In this document: piece after piece, positions 1 to 5,205 of the stretch | How positions within the stretch are numbered: the first letter of the stretch is position 1 | How the letters are laid out: the number at the start of each line of letters is the position of its first letter | Assembly: GCA_031263665.1 (NCBI GenBank) | Contig: JAISFJ010000115.1 | Coordinates: 1-7,751 of the forward strand | Reading direction: 5' to 3' | DNA: 7,751 nucleotides | Source of the DNA: Coriobacteriales bacterium | GTDB lineage: Bacteria > Actinomycetota > Coriobacteriia > Coriobacteriales > UBA8131 | Position numbers and translations under genes: made by a program | The notes under the pieces: generated by a model | Told to the model about the DNA's origin: nothing | Database searches by the model: none | The model's input: only the letters and a program-made list of their open reading frames with translations

Positions 1-1202
1 CGGGCGTATTTGCGTTTGCCTACTTGGACGACCGCATCGGCAAGGCGCGTCGGTGAGGTGCTGTACTCGCCTTTGATAAGAGCTTCACCGGCAATCTTTA
101 CTCCGCCGCCATCAATGAGACGACGCGCTTCGCTGGTGCTGGCCGCAAAACCAAGTTCTACCAACACGCCGGGCACGTAGACCAGGCCATCGTCGCCAAC
201 GGTCAGCTTCAGCGCGACCTCGGTTACATCAGTGGGTAGCCCGCGCTCCTTAAACACGCGGTCAAAAGCCGCCTCGGCCTCAACGGCTGCGGCCTCGTCG
301 TGGTAGGCGGCGACAATATTGGTGGCCAGGTGCCGCTTGACCTCGTTGGGGTGCAGCGTGCCATCCGCAAGACCGCGCTCGATTTTCTCCACATCGGTAA
401 CCGGCAGCGTTGAGGCGAGATAAAAATAGCGTGGCATGAGGTCGTCCGGTATGGACATGAGTTTGCCAAACATTTCCGCGGGCTCATCGGTGATGCCCAC
501 GTAGTTGCCGTAGCTTTTGGACATCTTTCGCACACCGTCGATGCCTTCGAGCAACGGCAGGGTCAGGCAGACCTGCGGCTCCATCTCCATCTTCTCCATG
601 AGTTCGCGTCCGGCGAGCAGATTAAAGAGTTGGTCGGTGCCACCGATTTCGATGTCGGCACGCACCTCAACCGAATCATATGCCTGCATGACCGGGTAGA
701 GAAACTCATGCAGTGAGATGGGCTGTTGCGTCTTGTAGCGGTTGGAGAAATCATCGCGCTCGAGAATGCGCGCAACCGTGAATCGCGCCGCGAGGTTGAG
801 AATGTCTTTGAGGTTGAGTGAGTTGAGCCAGTCGCCGTTCCAGGTGAGCTCGGTCTTGTCGCGGTCGAGTATCTTAAATGCCTGTTCAACGTAGGTTTGC
901 GCGTTTTCGGCAATTTGTTCAGGCGTAAGCGGTGGCCGCGTGGAGTTGCGCCCGGAAGGGTCTCCGATGAGCGCGGTGCCGTTGCCGATGATGAGCACTA
1001 CCTGATGGCCTAAGTCCTGCAACTGCCGCAGCTTGCGCAAGGGCACAGCGTGGCCAAGATGCAGGTCGGGGGCCGTGGGGTCAACACCGAGTTTTACGCG
1101 CAGGGGCACGCCACGACTGAGTTTCGCTTTAAGCGCGGCAACGGGTACAATATGGGCGTCACCACTCTGGATGATATGCAGTTGTTCGTCCGTTGAGAGC
1201 AC
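1..1202 (-). CDS. tyrS: Tyrosyl-tRNA synthetase, C-terminus cut by window edge
   Basis: Class I aminoacyl-tRNA synthetase that charges tRNA-Tyr with tyrosine in the cytoplasm. About 400 residues are visible. The Rossmann catalytic core has the HIGH-type motif HLGH (residues 48-51) within PDLHLGH, the tyrosine-pocket motif GGTDQ (about 187-191) and KMSKS (226-230). A C-terminal S4-like RNA-binding domain starts near residue 335 (GFAASTSEARRLIDGGGVKI). The context around HLGH resembles the TyrZ/TyrS2 branch rather than the E. coli TyrS branch (family knowledge). The GTG start is chosen because AAGGAG lies 6 nt upstream and the N-terminus matches family length. The final visible residues, VGKRKYAR, are typical of the extreme C-terminus, so only a few residues should be missing. 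One oddity: the loop I remember as IGDFT in this branch reads IGNGT (residues 72-76). No T-box leader is visible. The gene is divergent from galE. Confidence 0.96.
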   Translation of the reverse strand, partial: MLSTDEQLHIIQSGDAHIVPVAALKAKLSRGVPLRVKLGVDPTAPDLHLGHAVPLRKLRQLQDLGHQVVLIIGNGTALIGDPSGRNSTRPPLTPEQIAENAQTYVEQAFKILDRDKTELTWNGDWLNSLNLKDILNLAARFTVARILERDDFSNRYKTQQPISLHEFLYPVMQAYDSVEVRADIEIGGTDQLFNLLAGRELMEKMEMEPQVCLTLPLLEGIDGVRKMSKSYGNYVGITDEPAEMFGKLMSIPDDLMPRYFYLASTLPVTDVEKIERGLADGTLHPNEVKRHLATNIVAAYHDEAAAVEAEAAFDRVFKERGLPTDVTEVALKLTVGDDGLVYVPGVLVELGFAASTSEARRLIDGGGVKIAGEALIKGEYSTSPTRLADAVVQVGKRKYA

Positions 1203-1208
1203 AGGATT

Positions 1209-1214
1209 CTCCTT
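1209..1214 (-). promoter_or_regulatory. Ribosome binding site of tyrS
   Basis: On the minus strand AAGGAG lies 6 nt before the GTG codon at 1202-1200. No ATG near this point gives a family-like N-terminus, so this site decides the GTG start. Confidence 0.8.
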
Positions 1215-1216
1215 GT

Positions 1217-1255
1217 CTTGGTTAGCGAACTTGGTTAGGGAACTTGGTTAGGGAA
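1217..1255. repeat. Three 13-bp tandem repeats upstream of tyrS
   Basis: Three head-to-tail copies of CTTGGTTAGSGAA lie at 1217-1229 (with C at the variable position), 1230-1242 and 1243-1255 (both with G). In the tyrS transcript they would lie in the 5' leader, ending just before the ribosome binding site. The third copy runs into the left tip of the palindromic element, and each copy contains TTAG, the sequence duplicated on the element's far side. The copies are identical except for one base, which suggests recent expansion or slippage. Confidence 0.85.
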
Positions 1256-1412
1256 GTGCTGATTAAATGCTGTTGCGCTGTCTGGTGAGTCATTTTCGCG
1301 TCTGGCAAGGCGAGTGACAGCAGGACTAGCTGGGCTAATGCTGCTGTTGCTCAACGCAGCCAGAGGCGAAAATGACCGCCAGATGGCGTGACATGATTTA
1401 ATCAGTGCTTCC
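1252..1412. mobile_element. 161-bp palindromic MITE-like element with TTAG duplication
   Basis: Two 72-nt arms (1252-1323 and 1341-1412) are imperfect inverted repeats around a 17-nt centre. A hand alignment gives about 55 identities in 73 columns. The tips are GGAAGTGCTGATTAAAT on the left and, read inward, GGAAGCACTGATTAAAT on the right. Both ends are flanked by TTAG (1248-1251 and 1413-1416), which looks like a 4-bp target duplication. The element has no open reading frame of its own. Tips starting GGAAG and a YTAR-type 4-bp target resemble what is known of the IS5 group, so a non-autonomous derivative of such an element is likely; this assignment is inference. It sits between the divergent tyrS and galE. 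Alternatives are a chromosomal intergenic repeat family or a structured RNA. Confidence 0.72.
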
Positions 1413-1437
1413 TTAGGAAGCGAATTGCCATTATACT
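1409..1437 (+). promoter_or_regulatory. Candidate galE promoter
   Basis: A TATACT box (1432-1437) matches the -10 consensus at five of six positions and lies about 60 nt before the galE ATG. The hexamer 17 nt upstream is TTCCTT (1409-1414), a poor -35 box that overlaps the right tip of the palindromic element and its duplicated target. If this promoter is real, insertion of the element replaced the native -35 region. Confidence 0.35.
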
Positions 1438-1497
1438 ATGTAAGAGGCACAAAACCACAGCAGAGCGGGACGTCGTGCCACGAGAGAAAGGCACAAC

Positions 1498-2481
1498 ATG
1501 AAGGTTCTTGTCGTTGGGGGGGCGGGCTACATCGGTAGCCACACCACCTATGAACTCATCCGCGCGGGCCACGAGGTCATTGTTCTTGACAACCTCTCCA
1601 CGGGAAGCACCGAAAACGTGCATCCGCAGGCACGGTTTGTGTGGGGAGACATACGGCGCAAAAGTGACATCGTCCACGTGCTCAACGCCGAAGCACAGGC
1701 CGGCGCACCCGTTGAGGTGGCCATGCACTTCGCGGCAAAGCTCATCGTGCCCGAAAGCGTTGAGCAGCCGCTCGCGTATTATGAGAATAATGTTGAGGGC
1801 CTGCGTACCATGCTGGAAGCGCTCGTTGAATGCGGGGTAAAAAACATCGTATTCTCATCGACCGCCGCGGTTTACGGCGAGCCAATCACGCCCGAATGTG
1901 ACGAAGGCGACGCGACCGAGCCCATAAACCCCTACGGCGAGACAAAACTTGCCTGCGAAAAGATGATTGCATGGGTGGGGGCCGCTCATGACCTTAACTA
2001 TTGCATCCTGCGGTACTTTAACGTGGCGGGCGCCGACGCCTCACTCAAAATCGGCTTGGACAAAGACCAGCTCACGCACCTCATCCCTCTCATCATGCAG
2101 GCGGCGCTTGGCATACGCGAAAAACTCTTCATCTTTGGCGATGACTACGACACGCCGGACGGCACGTGCATCCGCGACTACGTCCATGTCACCGACCTCG
2201 CCCAGGCTCATGTTCTGGGTGCGGAATATATTCTCAACAACAAGACCTCCCTTCTCGCCAATCTCGGCTCGGGCTCAGGTTTTTCGGTCCGCGAGGTCGT
2301 GGATGCGGCACGTAAGCTGTTTGAGGTGCCCTTTGAGTACGCCCCCCGCAGACCGGGAGACCCCGCCAAACTCATCGCGCGCATTGAACGCGCGGACAAG
2401 ATACTTAAGTGGAAGCCACAACATAACCTGCAAAGCATCCTCAAAAGCGATTACGAGTTTCGCAAGAGACGCATTGGTTAA
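1498..2481 (+). CDS. galE: UDP-glucose 4-epimerase
   Basis: Cytoplasmic NAD-dependent enzyme of the extended short-chain dehydrogenase family. It interconverts UDP-glucose and UDP-galactose in the Leloir pathway and supplies UDP-galactose for surface glycans. It is complete at 327 residues, near the usual length of about 330-340. Visible motifs are the NAD-binding GGAGYIG (residues 7-13) followed by VLDNLSTG with Asp31, HFAA (77-80), and the catalytic set Thr122 in SSTAAVYG with Tyr146 and Lys150 in PYGETK. Further on are RYFNVAGAD, GDDYDTPDGTCIRDYVHV and the C-terminal RRPGDPAKL. The start has AGAAAGG (1485-1491) 6 nt upstream. The gene stands alone and has no functional link to its neighbours. 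The last codons and the TAA stop lie in a 27-nt sequence matching one end of the upstream palindromic element, so the native C-terminus may have been replaced by a few residues. Confidence 0.96.
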   Translation: MKVLVVGGAGYIGSHTTYELIRAGHEVIVLDNLSTGSTENVHPQARFVWGDIRRKSDIVHVLNAEAQAGAPVEVAMHFAAKLIVPESVEQPLAYYENNVEGLRTMLEALVECGVKNIVFSSTAAVYGEPITPECDEGDATEPINPYGETKLACEKMIAWVGAAHDLNYCILRYFNVAGADASLKIGLDKDQLTHLIPLIMQAALGIREKLFIFGDDYDTPDGTCIRDYVHVTDLAQAHVLGAEYILNNKTSLLANLGSGSGFSVREVVDAARKLFEVPFEYAPRRPGDPAKLIARIERADKILKWKPQHNLQSILKSDYEFRKRRIG

Positions 2482-2497
2482 ATCATGTCACGCCATC
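2471..2497 (-). repeat. Solo end fragment of the palindromic element at the galE 3' end
   Basis: These 27 nt match the reverse complement of the right arm of the upstream element (1382-1408) at 25 positions, including an unbroken 20-nt run (2478-2497 against 1382-1401). The match to the left arm is much weaker. Similarity stops abruptly at 2497. A possible degraded far tip, GATTAACACTCC, lies at 2508-2519, which would make this an internally deleted copy of about 50 bp; that extension is speculative. The galE stop codon (2479-2481) lies inside the fragment. Confidence 0.75.
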
Positions 2498-2546
2498 AAA
2501 AAACACCGATTAACACTCCGTAAACGGTAGCGGTAGGTAACTGTGC

Positions 2547-2562
2547 GCATGTGTTCATATGC
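2547..2562. promoter_or_regulatory. Imperfect dyad, possible operator of the metal-transport unit
   Basis: GCATGTG, a TT centre and CATATGC form a 16-bp dyad with one mismatch pair in the 7-nt arms. It ends 17 nt before the candidate -35 box. Read on the minus strand it contains ATATGAACA, which resembles one half-site of the 12-2-12 operators bound by ArsR/SmtB-type metal sensors. The second half-site is not convincing, and no regulator gene is present in the window. Confidence 0.3.
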
Positions 2563-2579
2563 ACCTATGTTAGCTAGTC

Positions 2580-2608
2580 TTTACTTTTCATGAGAATACG
2601 TGTACCAT
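2580..2608 (+). promoter_or_regulatory. Candidate promoter of the small-protein/P-ATPase unit
   Basis: TTTACT (2580-2585) and TACCAT (2603-2608) are separated by 17 nt. Each matches its sigma-70 consensus at four of six positions. A transcript would have a leader of roughly 65 nt. A short CTTTT/AAAAG dyad at 2618-2629 would lie in that leader. Confidence 0.35.
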
Positions 2609-2666
2609 ACAGAACAGCTTTTTCAAAAGTTTGCGTTTCCCTGACGGGGTTGTCGTATTCATGATG

Positions 2667-2673
2667 AAAGGAG
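2667..2673 (+). promoter_or_regulatory. Ribosome binding site of the small membrane protein
   Basis: AAAGGAG lies 5 nt before the ATG at 2679. The frame is open further upstream, but earlier start codons (for example 2631) have no comparable site, so this sequence sets the start at 2679. Confidence 0.8.
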
Positions 2674-2678
2674 ACAGC

Positions 2679-2966
2679 ATGGCTTTCACAAAAGAAATTG
2701 GTCTTGTTCTCGCGGGATTTGTTTTGGGTACCGCTGGGATAAAGGCGCTCACATCCGGCCCTGCCAAGAAGCTCTGCGTGCAGGCGGTATCCAAGGGTTT
2801 GCAGGTAAAGGCTGCCGGCCAGGACATCATTGAGCAAGCCAAAAGCAACGTTGACGACATCGTTGCGGAGGCCACCTACTTAAATGAGCAAGAGGACCTG
2901 CCCGTTGAGCCAACCGTCAAAAATGACGCCAAAAAGAGCACCCGCAAAAGTGCCAAGAAAAAATAG
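2679..2966 (+). CDS. Small P-ATPase-associated membrane protein (PacL/DUF6110-like)
   Basis: This 95-residue protein has a single predicted N-terminal membrane segment (about residues 7-26) rich in spaced glycines (Gly8, Gly13, Gly17, Gly20). It is followed by an amphipathic helical stretch (about 28-71) ending in DDIVAEATYLNEQ, then an acidic/proline patch (EDLPVEPT), and finally a basic tail in which nine of the last 15 residues are Lys or Arg. There is one cysteine (Cys33) and no histidine. The layout and the DIVAEA stretch recall mycobacterial PacL proteins (DUF1490), small partners of the CtpC, CtpG and CtpV ATPases. From memory it also resembles the Firmicutes DUF6110 family found next to similar ATPases. 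It lies 43 nt upstream of the P-ATPase gene on the same strand, so it is probably a partner or scaffold for that pump. The role is inferred; the start is well supported by the ribosome binding site. Confidence 0.82.
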   Translation: MAFTKEIGLVLAGFVLGTAGIKALTSGPAKKLCVQAVSKGLQVKAAGQDIIEQAKSNVDDIVAEATYLNEQEDLPVEPTVKNDAKKSTRKSAKKK

Positions 2967-2996
2967 CTCTGAGGCCAACTAGCGGTCTATTAGAGC
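2966..2996 (+). other. Possible small hairpin between the two operon genes
   Basis: GCTCT (2966-2970) can pair with AGAGC (2992-2996), and inside them GGCC (2973-2976) with GGTC (2984-2987), the latter including one G-U pair. No T-run follows, so it is not a standard terminator. It lies just before the weakly initiated GTG of the P-ATPase gene and could affect its translation or mRNA processing. This is weak evidence. Confidence 0.25.
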
Positions 2997-3009
2997 CCGG
3001 CATCCTCTC

Positions 3010-5166
3010 GTGCGGTATACCATAGAACACCACATACCTGGTCGCGTTCGCGTCTGCCTGTTGGGGCGCATCCCCGCTGCTGACGCGTACGCGCTCTCGG
3101 CCATCATCGAGCAATGGGACGCAGTACAAAGCTGCGTCATCTACCCACGCACCGGCTCGCTGGCCATCACCTACACCGGCGAACAAACGCGGATACTCAG
3201 CTGCCTTGACGAACTCAAACCGGCCGAGATAATCGAGCGGCGCCCCACCGAGGCTCAACTCCAAACACAGTTATACCGATTTGAGCCCTCACTTTGGGAG
3301 CAGATTGCCAGCCTGGTGCTCCGTCGTCTGCTTGTCCGCTTCCTTTTGCCATTGCCGCTCAGGTTCATCTACCAGATATTCTGCTCGCTGGGCTTTTTGC
3401 ACGCGGCCATTCGCTCCCTCGCCCACCGACGCTTGGACGTGCCGGTACTCGACGCGGCCGCCATCAGCGCCTCTTTGCTCCAAGGCAAGGCGGACGACGC
3501 GGGCTCGGTTATGTTTTTGCTGACCATGGGCGAGATGATGGAGGAACACGCGCGCGACCGCACCCAACTCGAACTCATCCACTCCCTCCTTGACATGCCC
3601 GAGCGGGTCTGGCGACTCGGCCCCGGAAAAGATACCGATGAGAGCGTCGGCGAAGACGTCGGCAAGAGTGCTGATGAGGACACCAACAAAAATCCCGACA
3701 GGGAAACCCTCGTTGAGGCCAATACGCTTGTGCCCGGTGACCGGATTGTCGTGCGCACCGGCTCGCCCATCCCCGTTGACGGCGTGGTGATGAGCGGTCG
3801 CGCGATGGTCAACCAGAGCTCGCTTACCGGTGAGCCGCTCGCCATCGAACGCACAAGCTCGGATACCGTATTCGCAGGTACCGTGGTTGAAGAAGGCGAG
3901 GTCATCGTCAAAGTGGGCGCCCGTGTTGATAAAACCCGGCTCCGAAAGGTGGTTTCTCTGGTGGAGCAGTCAGAGCTTTTCAGACCGGAGGGACAGATAA
4001 AACTCGAAAACCTGGCCAACTCCTTTGTGCCCTATAACTTCCTGTACGCCGGCCTGTTGCTGGCCGCGACGCGCTCTCTCGAACGCGCCTCCACGGCCTT
4101 GATGGTCGATTATTCCTGCGCGCTCAAATTGACGGGCTCCATATCATCGCTGGCGGCCCTGCGGGAGGCGGCGCACGCGGGCATCACCGTAAAAGGCGCG
4201 CGAAGCTTAGAAGAGATGGCGCAGGCAACCACGCTCGTCTTTGATAAAACCGGCACGCTCACACAAACCACTCCACGGGTGGCGGATGTGCTCGCTTTCA
4301 GAGGCTGGGAGCAACGTGAGGTGTTGCGTCTCGCGGCCTGTTTGGAAGAACATTTTCCTCACTCGGTCGCTCGGGCCGTCGTTAACGAGGCCGCCGCCCA
4401 AAAACTCAATCATCGCGAGAAGCACGCAACAGTAAAATACCTGGTCGCCCACGGCATCGCCTCAACGCTCGAGGGCAAACGCGTGGTCATAGGCAGCGGA
4501 CACTTTGTCTTTGAGGATGAAAACGTGCCCTATCCCGCCGACATTCGCTCCATCATCGAAGAAAAAACCGCCTGCGGCTCGCCACTTTTTCTCGCGGTCG
4601 ATGGCGAGTTGGTTGGGGCCATCTGTATCCACGACCCGCTCAAACCAAACATCGCGTTGACCATCGCGCGCCTGCGTGAGCAGGGTTTTAGCCGTATCGT
4701 CATGCTTACCGGTGACAATGCCGCAACGGCGGCTCGCGTTGCCAAAGAGGCGGGCATCGATGAGTTTAAGGCCGACCTGCTCCCCGAGCAAAAGTACGCG
4801 TTTTTGGAGGATTTGCGCGCACAGGGAGCGACCGTGGTGATGGTGGGCGACGGCGTCAACGACTCACCGGCGCTGAGCTGTGCCGACGTGGGTATCGCAA
4901 TGGGCAACGGTGCCGCCATCGCGCGCGAAGTCGCAAACATCACACTGAGCAGCGGCGACCTTGAGGATTTGGTGAAGCTGAGACAACTGAGCACAGGGCT
5001 TGTCAAGCGAATGCGCCGCTCCTTTTACTGGACCATGATACTCAACACCATACTGCTGGCACTCGGAGGCCTGGGCACGCTCCAGGCAGGCACATCCTCC
5101 CTGATACACAACGGCTCCACCATACTTCTCTGCATGAACAGCACCCGCACCTACACCACAAACTGA
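3010..5166 (+). CDS. P1B-like heavy-metal-transporting P-type ATPase (CtpC-like)
   Basis: Integral membrane pump of 718 residues that should use ATP to move a transition metal across the cytoplasmic membrane. In order it has an N-terminal HMA-like fold (1-65, HHIPGRVRV) without CxxC, then hydrophobic segments (about 100-175), an actuator domain with TGE (273-275), a membrane metal-site motif Tyr-Ser-Cys (368-370, VDYSCALKLT), and the phosphorylation motif DKTGT (Asp412). HFPH (448-451) stands in the SEHP position, followed by TGDN (567-570), GDGVND (613-618) and two closing membrane helices. All catalytic elements are intact. The usual Cys-Pro-Cys is absent. An acidic hydrophilic insert (204-232) precedes the actuator core. 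The GTG start lacks a good ribosome binding site, but a stop (TAG, 2980-2982) lies upstream in frame and the HMA fold begins at once; coupling to the upstream gene is plausible. Mycobacterial CtpC is linked to zinc and manganese; the substrate here cannot be read from sequence. Confidence 0.93.
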   Translation: MRYTIEHHIPGRVRVCLLGRIPAADAYALSAIIEQWDAVQSCVIYPRTGSLAITYTGEQTRILSCLDELKPAEIIERRPTEAQLQTQLYRFEPSLWEQIASLVLRRLLVRFLLPLPLRFIYQIFCSLGFLHAAIRSLAHRRLDVPVLDAAAISASLLQGKADDAGSVMFLLTMGEMMEEHARDRTQLELIHSLLDMPERVWRLGPGKDTDESVGEDVGKSADEDTNKNPDRETLVEANTLVPGDRIVVRTGSPIPVDGVVMSGRAMVNQSSLTGEPLAIERTSSDTVFAGTVVEEGEVIVKVGARVDKTRLRKVVSLVEQSELFRPEGQIKLENLANSFVPYNFLYAGLLLAATRSLERASTALMVDYSCALKLTGSISSLAALREAAHAGITVKGARSLEEMAQATTLVFDKTGTLTQTTPRVADVLAFRGWEQREVLRLAACLEEHFPHSVARAVVNEAAAQKLNHREKHATVKYLVAHGIASTLEGKRVVIGSGHFVFEDENVPYPADIRSIIEEKTACGSPLFLAVDGELVGAICIHDPLKPNIALTIARLREQGFSRIVMLTGDNAATAARVAKEAGIDEFKADLLPEQKYAFLEDLRAQGATVVMVGDGVNDSPALSCADVGIAMGNGAAIAREVANITLSSGDLEDLVKLRQLSTGLVKRMRRSFYWTMILNTILLALGGLGTLQAGTSSLIHNGSTILLCMNSTRTYTTN

Positions 5167-5205
5167 TACCTTTTCTTCTCACGCAGCCTGAAAACTGAGG
5201 CAAGC

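Noticed and set aside
1203..1497. T-box leader for tyrS
   Set aside because: No T-box consensus (TGGnACCGCG-like) or specifier-loop arrangement is visible on the minus strand; the long hairpin is explained by the inverted element arms with flanking TTAG.
2482..2530. Rho-independent terminator after galE
   Set aside because: CCGT-AA-ACGG (2518-2527) is a tiny palindrome and has no following T-run.
2631..2678. Longer start for the small membrane protein at GTG/ATG codons upstream of 2679
   Set aside because: The extra 16 residues would precede the membrane segment without family likeness, and AAAGGAG sits at the proper distance only from 2679.
3369..4019. 216-codon open frame on the minus strand
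   Set aside because: It is antisense to the P-ATPase, Ser/Arg-rich with no known motif, and the plus-strand frame carries all the conserved motifs.
5167..5205. Bidirectional terminator between the convergent genes
   Set aside because: Weak stems exist (GCCT/AGGC at 5186-5201, and CGCAG with CTGCG about 25 nt apart), but neither strand has a T-run after a stem.
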